Notes: generated from the letters alone by a model not told the origin. A stretch of DNA of 64,000 bases from Quadrisphaera setariae (GCF_008041935.1 NZ_VKAC01000006.1:248001-312000); one strand, 5' to 3'; shown: positions 1 through 7,839, counted from the first letter of the stretch. Translations and numbers: made by a program.

Positions 1-558
1 GGAGGCGGGCGGGCCGCTCACGTCGAGGACGTCCGACCAGGTGCGCACCTCACCCACCCCCGGCAGGTGGTGCGTGGTGTCGGTGGCCTCGCGCGTCCAG
101 CCCTCCCAGGCGCGCGCCTCCGGCACCCGCGTCTCGAACGCGAAGGTGCCGCCGGGCACCAGCGCGTCGTGGGCGACGCGCAGCAGCGCCGCCCACTCGT
201 CGTCGTCCACGACCGCTTGCGCGGCGTTCCCCGTCATCACCACGAGGTCGACGACGACGCGCGGCACGGCGCCGGCCAGTGAGCGCGCGTCCCCGTGCAG
301 CCACCGGACGCGCTCGGCCCCGGCCCCGGCGGCGGCGACCGCCAGCGACCCCGCTGCCGGGTCGAGCCCGGTGACCTCCAGGCCCCGGTCCGCCAGCAGC
401 CGCGCCAGCACCCCGGTGCCGCAGCCGATGTCGAGCACGCGGCGCGCCCCGAGCTCCTCGACCAGGGCGAGGTAGGGGAGCAGGTCGCTGCGGTCGGGGT
501 CGAGCGCGTCGTAGACCGCCGCCAGGCGCGGGTGCTCGTAGTGCGCGTCGGGAGCCAC
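1..558 (-). CDS. Class I SAM-dependent methyltransferase, 3' end beyond window
   Basis: Reading leftward from a GTG at 558, the frame stays open to the window edge (186 codons seen) and gives a Rossmann-fold methyltransferase. Motif I, VLDIGCGTG, lies at about residues 41-49, followed by an acidic residue after strand 2 (VTGLDPA) and an LVVMTGNAAQ stretch typical of motif IV. This is the UbiE/Methyltransf_25 type, which transfers a methyl group from SAM to a small molecule or protein; the substrate cannot be told. The frame begins with a GTG, so the competing ATG frames at 566 and 574, which translate into Arg/Pro-rich nonsense, were rejected. The C-terminus is missing. A perfect hairpin lies just upstream of the start. 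Confidence 0.8.
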   Translation of the reverse strand, partial: MAPDAHYEHPRLAAVYDALDPDRSDLLPYLALVEELGARRVLDIGCGTGVLARLLADRGLEVTGLDPAAGSLAVAAAGAGAERVRWLHGDARSLAGAVPRVVVDLVVMTGNAAQAVVDDDEWAALLRVAHDALVPGGTFAFETRVPEARAWEGWTREATDTTHHLPGVGEVRTWSDVLDVSGPPAS

Positions 559-575
559 CCGGCCATGGAGCCATC

Positions 576-623
576 CCGGAGGGCGCGCTGTCGAGGAGGT
601 TTCCGCGTCAGCGCGCCCTCCGG
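576..623. terminator. Perfect 15-bp stem-loop between remnant and methyltransferase
   Basis: Arms 576-590 and 609-623 are exact reverse complements (CCGGAGGGCGCGCTG) around an 18-nt loop. It lies 3' of the chemotaxis-receptor remnant (reading leftward) and only 18 nt before the methyltransferase start. A factor-independent terminator without a U tract, common in high-GC actinobacteria, is the likeliest role. An operator for the methyltransferase is possible. Confidence 0.6.
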
Positions 624-648
624 AGGACGCGGCTGTGCTGGGCCGGTG

Positions 649-875
649 TCAGACCGTGAAGCGCCCGGTGAGCTCGGCCAGACGGGCGGCGGAGGCGGTC
701 AGGTCGGCCGCGGTGTCCGCGGTGTGGGCGGCGCTGTCCTTGTTCTGCTCGCTGCCTGTGGCGATCCCGGCGATGTTCTCCGAGATCTGCCCCGAGCCCA
801 CCGAGACTTCGGTGACGTTGCGGACCATCTCGGAGGTGGTGGCGGACTGCTCCTCCACCGCGGCGGCGGAGGCGT
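649..875 (-). pseudogene. C-terminal remnant of a methyl-accepting chemotaxis protein
   Basis: Reading leftward, about 75 residues match the end of the MCP cytoplasmic signalling domain: NDASAAAVEEQSATTSEM, then VRNVTEVSVGSGQISENIAGIA and a helical tail ending in GRFTV. A complete receptor would have a sensor, membrane segments, HAMP and about 200 more signalling residues. None is present, because upstream of about 875 the frame reads DPPP and runs into the 3' end of the adjacent ANTAR gene. An ATG at 858 exists but would make only 69 residues of coiled coil. This looks like the stump left by a deletion or recombination that placed an ANTAR gene against the receptor. The class of family is secure; the breakpoint is approximate. 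Confidence 0.75.
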
Positions 876-878
876 CGT

Positions 879-1610
879 TCAGCGGCGGGGGATCTCGCCG
901 GTGGCCGTCAGCTCGAACGCGATGTCGTGGAGCTTCCGGTTGGTCTGCTGGCTGCGCGCCGACAGCAGCTCGAACGCCTGGTCGGCACTGAGCCGGTGCC
1001 GCTCCATGAGGACCCCCTTGGCCTGGCCGATGACGTCGCGGTGGGTCAGCCCCACGACCAGGTTCTCCAGCTTCTGGGCGCTCGCCAGCGCCACGGCCGC
1101 GTGCGCCGCGAGCAGCAGCCCGACCCGCTCGGACTCCTCGTCGAAGGCCCGCGGTGCTGCTGCGAGGAGGTTGAGGACGCCGAGGTCGTCGTCGCCGACG
1201 AAGAGCTGCAGGCAGAGCACGCTCGCCGCGCCGACCTCACCGGACCGGGCCGCGAGCTCCGGCCACCTGACCGTCTCCGAGGCCAGGTCGTCCACCCGCG
1301 TGGTCCGGCGCTGCGAGGCGGAGTCGAGGCAGGGACCCTGGCCGACCTCCTCCTGCAGCTCGTCCAGGCGGCGTCCGACAGCACTGGTCGACGCGGCGGG
1401 CACCACCCCTCCTCGCACCCGGGCCCCGGTGATGGTGCCGTGCTCGGCGTGGGGGACCAGCTCCACCGCGCAGTGCACCGCGCGGTCGAGCACCGCCCAC
1501 GACGAGCGGTCCCCGTTCATGTCGCGCGCGAGGTCGGCCAGCGCCCGTGCGAGACCGGTGACGTGCTCCGGGTGGCCAGCGCCCGCGCGAGAGCCCTGTC
1601 CAGCACCCAT
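879..1610 (-). CDS. GAF-ANTAR transcription antitermination regulator
   Basis: A protein of 243 residues from ATG 1610, or 213 from ATG 1520. I favour 1610 because the helix LARALADLARD, which opens the GAF region in relatives, lies between the two. A GAF domain covers about residues 30-175 and carries the family signature GQGPCLDSA followed by RWPELAARS. The C-terminal ANTAR domain (about 183-238) is canonical: IGQAKGVLMERHRLSADQAFELL. ANTAR domains bind paired hexaloop hairpins in nascent RNA and prevent termination, and the GAF domain presumably senses a ligand or a phosphorylated partner. The stop codon sits 3-4 bases from the receptor remnant. An unrelated gene diverges from its start. 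Confidence 0.85.
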   Translation of the reverse strand: MGAGQGSRAGAGHPEHVTGLARALADLARDMNGDRSSWAVLDRAVHCAVELVPHAEHGTITGARVRGGVVPAASTSAVGRRLDELQEEVGQGPCLDSASQRRTTRVDDLASETVRWPELAARSGEVGAASVLCLQLFVGDDDLGVLNLLAAAPRAFDEESERVGLLLAAHAAVALASAQKLENLVVGLTHRDVIGQAKGVLMERHRLSADQAFELLSARSQQTNRKLHDIAFELTATGEIPRR

Positions 1611-1709
1611 CCGCCCAGCGTCGCAGCCCCGGAGCGCCGCCACCTCTGGATCAGGGCGCTGACGGGCCCGGTGGTGAAGGTCCGGGCCGTTCCTGCCGAC
1701 AGCACGGGC

Positions 1710-2135
1710 ATGAGCGCCACGACGACCACCTCGACGTCCCTCCTCGGGACGGGGGCGGGCGTCGAGGCCCTGCGAGAGGCCTGCGACCGGCTGGTCGAGT
1801 CCGCCGCGGACCCGGCTGCCGCCCGGGCCGTCGTCGTCGCCGTGTGGGCCCTGGGAGCTGCCTCCACGGACCACCTGCTGGACGACCTGTGCGCTGCCGC
1901 TGCGACCGGCGCCGCGCGCACCGGCGCGCCCGTGGACGCGGGAGACCTGCTCGACCTCCTCGGCCGGCACGAGGCCGCCTCGCGGCTGCGAGGTGCCGTG
2001 GAGCGCGGGCTCGCCGCTCACGCCGAGGCGGCGCAGGAGGCGGCTCGCGCAGACCGCGCTGTGCTGGCCGCACGCGCCGCCGTCCGCATCGCCGCGACGG
2101 CGCAGCACCGGCGCACGGCCGCGCGCGCTGCCTGA
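1710..2135 (+). CDS. Hypothetical helical protein
   Basis: A 141-residue frame from ATG 1710 with an Ala/Asp/Glu/Val-rich composition typical of real actinobacterial proteins; overlapping frames are Arg/Pro-rich. It is predicted to be almost entirely helical: ALREACDRLVESAAD, a central DLLDLLGRHEAASRLRGAVERG segment and an amphipathic C-terminus rich in Ala and Arg. No signal peptide, membrane segment or known motif is visible. It diverges from the GAF-ANTAR gene across 99 bp and precedes a STAS-like gene on the same strand. Its position among regulators suggests a signalling accessory, but this is only context. Confidence 0.6.
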   Translation: MSATTTTSTSLLGTGAGVEALREACDRLVESAADPAAARAVVVAVWALGAASTDHLLDDLCAAAATGAARTGAPVDAGDLLDLLGRHEAASRLRGAVERGLAAHAEAAQEAARADRAVLAARAAVRIAATAQHRRTAARAA

Positions 2136-2360
2136 GGGCCGGGGGAACAGCTCCTCCGGGGGAGGTGTGGCGCGCCACGGACGGGGTAAGGGAGGAACGA
2201 GGCCGCGAGCAGCCCCCACGACGCAGCATCCCGCGCGCCTGGCTGCGCCGCCGGTCGAGACCGGCGCCGCCGGTCGTGGACCCCAGCGGCACGACCGGCG
2301 TCCCGAGGCGGCCGCCGCCCCTGGTGTTCCGACACACCTCGTCGAGGCCAGGAGCACCCC

Positions 2361-2834
2361 ATGGACGTCCAACGGCAGCACCACGACAGCGCCTGCCTGC
2401 TGGTGGTCAGCGGAGCAGTCACCGCAGCAGACGCGGACGAGCTGCGCGGGCAGTGCTACGCCGCCCTGTCCGAGGCCGTCGAACGGGCCGGCGCACCAGG
2501 GGCGACCGACCGAGACCCCTTCGACACCGGAGGCCCCGACCGGCCGCAGCCGGTGGACCTGCTCATCGACGCCCGCCGCGCGACGCGCTTCGACGACCTG
2601 GCGACGCGCGCGCTCAGCTCGGCGCGCACCCGTGTCCGTCACCTCGGCGGTCACGTCGTCGTCGTCGACGACGCGGCGGGAGCGCTGCAGACCAGCCTGA
2701 GGCGCACGGGGCTCGCCTTCCGGTTCCCCCGCTTCGACAGCCCGGCAGCAGCCGGTGCGTCCCTGGCCCGCGACCGGGAGGTGCGCTCGCTGAGGGACAC
2801 GCCCCTGGAGGCCAGGTGGCGCAGGGCCCGGTGA
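2361..2834 (+). CDS. STAS-like domain protein (anti-sigma antagonist type)
   Basis: 157 residues from ATG 2361. The arrangement resembles a STAS fold: strand ACLLVVSGAVTAADADELR, a helix, strand PVDLLIDARRATRFDD, a helix, then strand GGHVVVVDD. The usual phosphorylatable Ser/Thr position (D-S-T/S-G in active antagonists) is not obvious; ATRFDDLATRAL occupies that place, so it may be a non-phosphorylated scaffold-type STAS. An acidic Pro/Gly insert (about residues 47-62) splits the first helix from the second strand. It lies in a cluster of GAF-ANTAR and STAS genes, which fits a partner-switching network. The fold assignment is by pattern only. Confidence 0.6.
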   Translation: MDVQRQHHDSACLLVVSGAVTAADADELRGQCYAALSEAVERAGAPGATDRDPFDTGGPDRPQPVDLLIDARRATRFDDLATRALSSARTRVRHLGGHVVVVDDAAGALQTSLRRTGLAFRFPRFDSPAAAGASLARDREVRSLRDTPLEARWRRAR

Positions 2835-3009
2835 CGCGCCGCCCGCTGGCGGCGCCGTCCGCGCCACCGACGACGGCGCTCCGGACCGGGCCCGCGCCCC
2901 ACCGCGCCGTCGTCTCCCCGCGGGGTGACAGTGGGGTCAGGCGCGCGACGGCGGACCGGGGCTCCAGCAGCGATCCCATCCTCTGCAGCGGCACCAGGTT
3001 GGAGCCTCC

Positions 3010-3777
3010 GTGGACGAGCGCCGCCGTGACCGTCCAGGACCGCGCCGGGTGACCCACGCGGCCGTGCTGCGGCGCTCGACCGCCGGCGTCCCCGCCGCGC
3101 AGGTCGCCGACCGGCTGTGCGCCACCGCCGTCGTGCTGCTGGGCCTGGACGCCGGTGCACTGTGCGTCCTCCAGGCGCCGCAGGTCTCGGTGCCCGTGGG
3201 CATCAGCGGAGACCTCGCGCTGGTGGCCGAGCAGGTGCAGTTCACCGCGGGCGAGGGGCCGTGCTGGACCGCATACGACTCGGGAACTCCCGTCCTCGTC
3301 GACGACCTCAGCGCGCCCGGCTCCCCGGCGCAGGTCCGGTGGCCGGTGTACGTCGCCGAGCTGGTGCGGGTCACGCCGTGGCGGGGGCTGCTCGCACTGC
3401 CGGTGCGGGTGCGGCTCGGCGTGCCCGTGGTGCTGGTCGCCTACAGCGAAGCGCCCCTCGCCGCGCTCGGGCCGCCGCTGCAGGAGTGGCCCGCCGTGGT
3501 CACCGCCCTGGCCGAGGTGCTGGAGGCCGTGACGGCGGCCGCAGCTGAGCGGCCGCTCTGGCTCGACTCCTCCTCGGCGTGGCGCAGGGGACGGGTGTGG
3601 ATGGCGGAGGCCCTGCTCGTGCGCAGCACACCCGGTCTCGAGCCGTCGCCAGCGCTGGCCGCGATGCGCACCTACTGCGCGGTGGAGGGAGGAACGGTGG
3701 ACGAGGTCGCCGAGCAGCTGCTGTCCGGGACGCTCACCGCCGTCCAGGTGCTGGGCCTCCCCCGGGGGCCGGACTGA
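3010..3777 (+). CDS. GAF protein with degenerate ANTAR-like tail
   Basis: Up to 255 residues from GTG 3010; a second in-frame GTG at 3049 would give 242 and starts closer to the conserved region. The GAF core has the same signature as its neighbours: FTAGEGPCWTAYDSGTPVLVDDL at about residues 77-100, then RWPVY. The C-terminal 60 residues (RVWMAEALLVRS through LLSGTLTAVQ) align in length and helix pattern with ANTAR but lack the QAKG motif and the aromatic/basic positions that contact RNA. It may therefore have lost RNA binding and kept dimerisation. Its last 44 bases overlap the end of the opposing gene. Confidence 0.72.
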   Translation: MDERRRDRPGPRRVTHAAVLRRSTAGVPAAQVADRLCATAVVLLGLDAGALCVLQAPQVSVPVGISGDLALVAEQVQFTAGEGPCWTAYDSGTPVLVDDLSAPGSPAQVRWPVYVAELVRVTPWRGLLALPVRVRLGVPVVLVAYSEAPLAALGPPLQEWPAVVTALAEVLEAVTAAAAERPLWLDSSSAWRRGRVWMAEALLVRSTPGLEPSPALAAMRTYCAVEGGTVDEVAEQLLSGTLTAVQVLGLPRGPD

Positions 3778-4198
3778 CGGTGCGGTCGTGGTGGCGGGGA
3801 CAGATCAGCTCGCGGTGGAGCCCGAAGCCGCCGAGGACCTCCACCTGGAGGACGTCCTCGCAGACCGGGCACCGCTCTGCCGTCCAGCTGCTGGCCGCGG
3901 CGGTGTCGGTGAGGACGCGCCGGGCGAGCAGCCCCACCGGTGTCCCGCGCCGGCGGGCCTCGCTCAGCAGCAGCGCCTCGGCCTGGGCGACCGTGGTGCC
4001 CAGGTAGACGGACAGCGCGCCGGAGCAGCGCGCGACCTGCTCCCGGCGCCACAGCAGCGACGTGAGCGACGACGGTCTCGCGGACCCCGGGTGTGCGAGG
4101 TCGTCCTGTTCGAGGTGGGCCTGGTCGGGGGGTGGCACCGGCTCCTCGGGGCCGGCCCCCCGGCCGGCGGGCCCACCTGCGCTGCTCTTCGCGGCCAT
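3734..4198 (-). CDS. ANTAR-like protein with C-terminal zinc-knuckle motif
   Basis: 154 residues from ATG 4198. The N-terminal 45 residues are Gly/Pro/Ser-rich linker. Residues about 53-98 follow the ANTAR pattern: RREQVARCSGALSVYLGTT, then an AEALLLSEARRRG helix and LLARRVLTD. No GAF domain is present. The tail has CPVCEDVL followed about 20 residues later by ICPRHHDR, a C-x2-C...C-x2-H arrangement that could bind one zinc ion. I know of no standard family that joins ANTAR to such a knuckle. The 3' end overlaps the opposing GAF gene by 44 nt. A 26-bp perfect palindrome lies 28 nt upstream of the start. Confidence 0.6.
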   Translation of the reverse strand: MAAKSSAGGPAGRGAGPEEPVPPPDQAHLEQDDLAHPGSARPSSLTSLLWRREQVARCSGALSVYLGTTVAQAEALLLSEARRRGTPVGLLARRVLTDTAAASSWTAERCPVCEDVLQVEVLGGFGLHRELICPRHHDRTVSPAPGGGPAPGRR

Positions 4199-4226
4199 CG
4201 CGTCACTCCTCGCGGGGCGGGGCACC

Positions 4227-4252
4227 GGGAGCGCACGGGCCCGTGCGCTCCC
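4227..4252. promoter_or_regulatory. 26-bp perfect palindrome, zero spacer
   Basis: GGGAGCGCACGGG (4227-4239) is followed immediately by its exact reverse complement (4240-4252). It lies 28 nt upstream of the zinc-tailed ANTAR gene and 254 nt upstream of the divergent desaturase. With no loop it is poor as a terminator hairpin and better as a dimeric operator or a cruciform. The rest of the 4199-4506 divergent intergenic stretch shows only a weak 6-bp hairpin (4321-4326/4333-4338). Confidence 0.5.
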
Positions 4253-4506
4253 GCCCGCCGTCTCCCGCGACGTGCTTCACGGGCAGGGCTGACGGGCTCA
4301 GCGGCCGGGTCCGGGGCCGGAGGACTGCGTGGAGTCCTCGCTGCTGCCGGCAGGATGCTCCGCCGTCGCGCCCGGCGCCAGCCGACCGACGTGCGCGCCC
4401 TCGCGGGGCCGGACCGGGCGGCGTACCGTCTGACTCGGGGCTCCTGGCCTCTCAGCTACCCCGGACCCGGTGGCACACCGGCGGCGGTCGCGAGACGAGG
4501 ACACCC

Positions 4507-5601
4507 ATGACGACGACAGCACCCGCCCCCCGCGAGGGGACCCGACGGCGCTCGGGCAGCCGGCCGGCGACCCCGTACGCCGAGCTGTCCGCGCTGGTGC
4601 AGGCGGCGGGGCTCATGCGGCGGCGGTACGCCTACTACTGGGCGCGGTTCGCCGCGCTCCTCGGCGCTCTGGCCGCTGTGGCGGTGGCCTCGGTGCTCGT
4701 CGGTCACTCGTGGTGGCAGCTGCTCCTGGCCGCCGCGCTGGGCCTGGTCGTCACCCAGATGGCCTTCCTGGGGCACGACGCCGCCCACCGCCAGGTCTTC
4801 GTCTCCGGCCGGTGGAACGACTGGGCGACCCTGGTGCTCGCTCCGCTGCTCACCGGCATCAGCGCCACCTGGTGGGTGCGCAAGCACACCAGGCACCACG
4901 CCGCGCCCAACCAGATCGGCACCGACCCGGACATCGCGCCCGGCGCACTCGCCTTCCACCCCGCGGCCCTGGCCGGCCGCACGCGGCTGGGGCGCGCCCT
5001 CGCCCGGCACCAGGGCTGGTTCTTCTTCCCGCTGCTGCTCCTGGAGGGGCTCAACCTGCACGTGCAGGGCGTGAGGTCGCTGTGGGCTCGTGGTCCCGTC
5101 AAGCGCCGGTGGGTGGAGCTGTCCTTCATCACCGTCAGGCTGGGCGGCTACGTCGGGCTGCTGGCGTGGCTGCTGCCGCCGGGCATCGCCGCCAGCTTCC
5201 TGGCGGTCCAGCTGGCGGTGTTCGGCCTCTACATGGGCTGCTCCTTCGCCCCCAACCACAAGGGGATGCCGGTCGTGCCCGAGGGCGAGCGGCTCGGCTT
5301 CCTGCGGCGCCAGGTGCTCATGTCGCGCAACGTCACCGGCGGCCGGTTCGTGACGTTCGCGATGGGCGGGCTCAACCACCAGGTGGAACACCACCTGTTC
5401 CCCTCGATGCCGAGGCCGGCGCTGCGCCGGGCCCGTGAGCTCGTGCGCCCGTTCTGCGCCCGCCACGAGGTCCCGTACACCGAGACGAGCCTGGTGCGCT
5501 CCTACGGCATCGTGGTGCGCCACCTGAACGACGTGGGGCTGGCGGCGGGGCGAGACCCGTTCGAGTGCCCGCTCGTGGCGTCTTGGCGCCCTCGCGGGTG
5601 A
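4507..5601 (+). CDS. Membrane fatty-acid desaturase (acyl-lipid type)
   Basis: 364 residues from ATG 4507. All three histidine boxes of the membrane di-iron desaturases are present: HDAAH (about residue 93), HTRHH (about 129) and HQVEHH (about 300). Hydrophobic segments flank them (FAALLGALAAVAVASVLV, LLLAAALGLVVTQMAFL, YVGLLAWLLPP and others), giving four to six membrane passes. The enzyme inserts a double bond into membrane acyl chains with O2 and an electron donor, raising fluidity. It is a close paralogue of the desaturase at 16310-17428. It stands alone, followed 65 bp later by a GAF-ANTAR gene. Confidence 0.92.
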   Translation: MTTTAPAPREGTRRRSGSRPATPYAELSALVQAAGLMRRRYAYYWARFAALLGALAAVAVASVLVGHSWWQLLLAAALGLVVTQMAFLGHDAAHRQVFVSGRWNDWATLVLAPLLTGISATWWVRKHTRHHAAPNQIGTDPDIAPGALAFHPAALAGRTRLGRALARHQGWFFFPLLLLEGLNLHVQGVRSLWARGPVKRRWVELSFITVRLGGYVGLLAWLLPPGIAASFLAVQLAVFGLYMGCSFAPNHKGMPVVPEGERLGFLRRQVLMSRNVTGGRFVTFAMGGLNHQVEHHLFPSMPRPALRRARELVRPFCARHEVPYTETSLVRSYGIVVRHLNDVGLAAGRDPFECPLVASWRPRG

Positions 5602-5666
5602 GCGCCCTCCACCACCCGGTCCGCACCGAAGGGGTCGCCGCGGCCCCGCGAGGAGGTCTTCGGCTG

Positions 5667-6461
5667 ATGACCAACGAGGACGACGGCGTGACGGTCGACG
5701 CTGCGCCCGCGCGAGGCGTGGAACCCGCCGCTGTGGACGCCGAGGGGGTCAGCAGCGAGGTGGTCGACGCCTTCGTCAGCCTGGCCGACTCGCTCGTGGC
5801 GGACTACGACGCCGCCGACCTCCTGACGCACCTGGCCGAGCGCGCCGTGCACCTGCTGGGCATCACGGCCGCGGGGATCCTCGTCGCGGGCCCCCGCGGG
5901 CAGCTCCAGCTCGCAGCCTCCAGCTCGGAGTCGGTGGCCGGGCTGGAGCTGTTCCAGCTCAGCGTCGACGACGGCCCGTGCCTGGAGTGCTACGCCACCT
6001 GCGCCCCGGTGGTGGCGCTCGACGCCGGGTCCGTGCAGCGCCGGTGGCCCCGCTTCGCCCCCGCCATGCTGGACCGGGGCCTGTGCAGCGTCGTCGCCGT
6101 CCCGCTGCGGCTGCGCGAGCAGACGCTGGGTGCGCTGGGCATGTTCGCCTCCACGTCCGGCACCCCGACCCGGGCCGCGACCCGCGTGGCGCAGGGCCTG
6201 GCGGACATCGCCACCATCGCGATGCTCCACGAGCGCGCCACCAGCGACTCGCGCCTGCTGGCGGTGCAGCTGCAGGGGGCGCTCGACACGCGGGTGCTCA
6301 TCGAGCAGGCTAAGGGCGTCATCGCCGTCCAGCTGGGGACGTCGGTGGCTGACGCCTTCCTGGTGCTGCGCACCACCGCCCGGCACCGCGGACTGCGCCT
6401 GGCGGACCTCGCCCTGGCGCTGGTCGAGGGACGCCTCGACGCCCACCAGCTCGACGGCTGA
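5667..6461 (+). CDS. GAF-ANTAR regulator
   Basis: 264 residues from ATG 5667, with AGGAGG at 5651-5656 as ribosome-binding site, though the spacing of 10 nt is long. The GAF domain spans about residues 35-190, with VDDGPCLECYATCAPV and RRWPRFAPAML. The ANTAR domain at about 200-258 reads RVLIEQAKGVIAVQLGTSVADAF and then GLRLADLALALV, a full canonical version. It is expected to bind nascent RNA hairpins as a dimer. It is followed on the same strand by STAS and two more GAF-ANTAR genes. Among the array members it is the closest in pattern to the one at 7836-8600 (DGPCLECY versus EGPCLDCY), so those two probably arose by duplication. Confidence 0.87.
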   Translation: MTNEDDGVTVDAAPARGVEPAAVDAEGVSSEVVDAFVSLADSLVADYDAADLLTHLAERAVHLLGITAAGILVAGPRGQLQLAASSSESVAGLELFQLSVDDGPCLECYATCAPVVALDAGSVQRRWPRFAPAMLDRGLCSVVAVPLRLREQTLGALGMFASTSGTPTRAATRVAQGLADIATIAMLHERATSDSRLLAVQLQGALDTRVLIEQAKGVIAVQLGTSVADAFLVLRTTARHRGLRLADLALALVEGRLDAHQLDG

Positions 6462-6600
6462 GACAGCGCCGCGCCCCCCTGGTCGTTGGGCGGCAGGTGG
6501 TTGCCAGCGGGCCGCACGGCTGCCAGGCTGTCCGCACGGCCCCGACGTGGCCGTGCGGCCCCGGTCCCGGCAGCGCTCGGCACGAGCGGACGGAACTGCC

Positions 6601-6975
6601 ATGACCTCCCCGGTCCCTCCCGCCCCTGACAGCTGGGTGAGCACCGACCAGCGCCTCGCCGCCGGTGCCGCCCTGAGCCCTCCCGGGGGGCCGCCACCCG
6701 TCGTGCACCTGCGCGGCGAGCTCGACCTCGCCACCGAGGCCAGCACGCGGGCCGCGCTGCAGCTGTGGACCTCCACGGGCGCACTGCACCTCGTGGTGGT
6801 CACCAGCGCGGTGACCTTCGTCGACTGCGCCGGCCTGCGACCGCTGCGCGAGGTGGCCGCCGCGCTGGCCGTCCGCGGGGGGTGCGTCGAGCTCTCGACG
6901 CCTTCCCGCAGCGTGGTGCGGCTGGTGCGGCTCTCCGGCGCCAGCACCGGCCTGGCCCTGCCCGGCGCGAGGTAG
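6601..6975 (+). CDS. STAS domain anti-sigma factor antagonist-like protein
   Basis: 124 residues from ATG 6601. The STAS pattern is clear: PPVVHLRGELDLATEAST (strand 1 and helix 1), LHLVVVTSAVTFVDCAGLRPLREVA, then GGCVELSTPSRSVVRLVRLSG. In active antagonists the second block reads V-D-S-S/T-G-L. Here the phosphoacceptor position is replaced by Cys (FVDCAGL), so regulation by Ser/Thr phosphorylation appears lost. It may act constitutively or by redox. It lies between two GAF-ANTAR genes on the same strand, 139 bp after the first. Confidence 0.82.
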   Translation: MTSPVPPAPDSWVSTDQRLAAGAALSPPGGPPPVVHLRGELDLATEASTRAALQLWTSTGALHLVVVTSAVTFVDCAGLRPLREVAAALAVRGGCVELSTPSRSVVRLVRLSGASTGLALPGAR

Positions 6976-7020
6976 GGGTGTCCCGACCCCCGTTCGCGCG
7001 CGGACCCGCAGACTGCGACG

Positions 7021-7839
7021 GTGAGGGCGTGCCCGCACCCGCCAGCCGCGCAGCCGCTGGCGGTGAGCGTGGTGGGGCTCATCGGTGACCAGCTCTCCGC
7101 GGCGATGAGCGGATCCGGGCTGGCGGCCGCTGACAGCCTCTGCCGCGCCTGCGTCGCGCTGCTGGACGTCGACGGCGCCGCCATCACCGTGGTCGACCGC
7201 GGCCAGTCCCGCGGCACCTTCGGCTCCTCGAGCCCGCTCAGCAGGCGGCTGGACGAGTACCAGTTCACCTACGGCGAGGGACCGTGCCTCGACGCGGTCC
7301 GCCTGAGAGCGCCCGTGCTGGTCCCCGACGTGGGGGACCCGGTGGCGCAGCGGTGGCCCGCGTTCACCGCCAGCCTCCAGGAGGCCGGCGTCGAGGCCAT
7401 CTTCGCCCTGCCGGTCGCCGTCGCCGCGGCCACCGTGGGTGCCCTCGACCTGTTCCGCCACACCGCCGGTCCCCTGGACGGGCGCAGCCTGGAGGGGGCG
7501 CTCGCGGCGGCCCGGCTCGCCTCCTCACCGCTGCTCGACGTCGAGGAGGGGCTCGCGCGGCGGGCGGCGGCCGGTGTCGACGACGAGGAGCCGGCGGCCG
7601 CGTGGGCGGAGCTGGCGTCCCTGGAGCGCACCGAGGTGTACCAGGCCACCGGCTTCCTCATCGCCCAGGCGGGCCTGTCGTCCGTGGAGGCCCTGCTGCG
7701 GCTGCGGGCCCGCGGGTACACCACCGGCCAGACGGCCAGCGAGGTCGCCTGGGACGTCCTGGAGGGCCGTCTCTCCCTGGACCACGACGGTTCGTGGCAG
7801 CGTCACGCACGAGGCACCGGAGAGCAGGAGTCGCGATGA
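7021..7839 (+). CDS. GAF-ANTAR regulator
   Basis: 272 residues from GTG 7021. The GAF region (about 15-165) has YGEGPCLDAVRLRAPVLVPD and RWPAFTASLQEAG. The ANTAR-like tail (about 203-255) reads RTEVYQATGFLIAQAGLSSVEALLRLRARGY, keeping the first helix and A-x-G position but replacing the common QAKG with QATG. It starts 45 bp after the STAS gene and overlaps the next GAF-ANTAR gene by 4 nt (ATGA), so the two are translationally coupled. This may let the paralogues be made in fixed ratio and heterodimerise; that is inference. Confidence 0.85.
   Translation: MRACPHPPAAQPLAVSVVGLIGDQLSAAMSGSGLAAADSLCRACVALLDVDGAAITVVDRGQSRGTFGSSSPLSRRLDEYQFTYGEGPCLDAVRLRAPVLVPDVGDPVAQRWPAFTASLQEAGVEAIFALPVAVAAATVGALDLFRHTAGPLDGRSLEGALAAARLASSPLLDVEEGLARRAAAGVDDEEPAAAWAELASLERTEVYQATGFLIAQAGLSSVEALLRLRARGYTTGQTASEVAWDVLEGRLSLDHDGSWQRHARGTGEQESR

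Noticed and set aside
879-2867. A single 662-residue minus-strand frame covering the GAF-ANTAR gene and 1.2 kb upstream
   Set aside because: Only the last 243 residues have a protein-like composition; the rest is Arg/Pro/Gly-rich and runs antisense to the helical and STAS-like genes. It is an artefact of high GC content.
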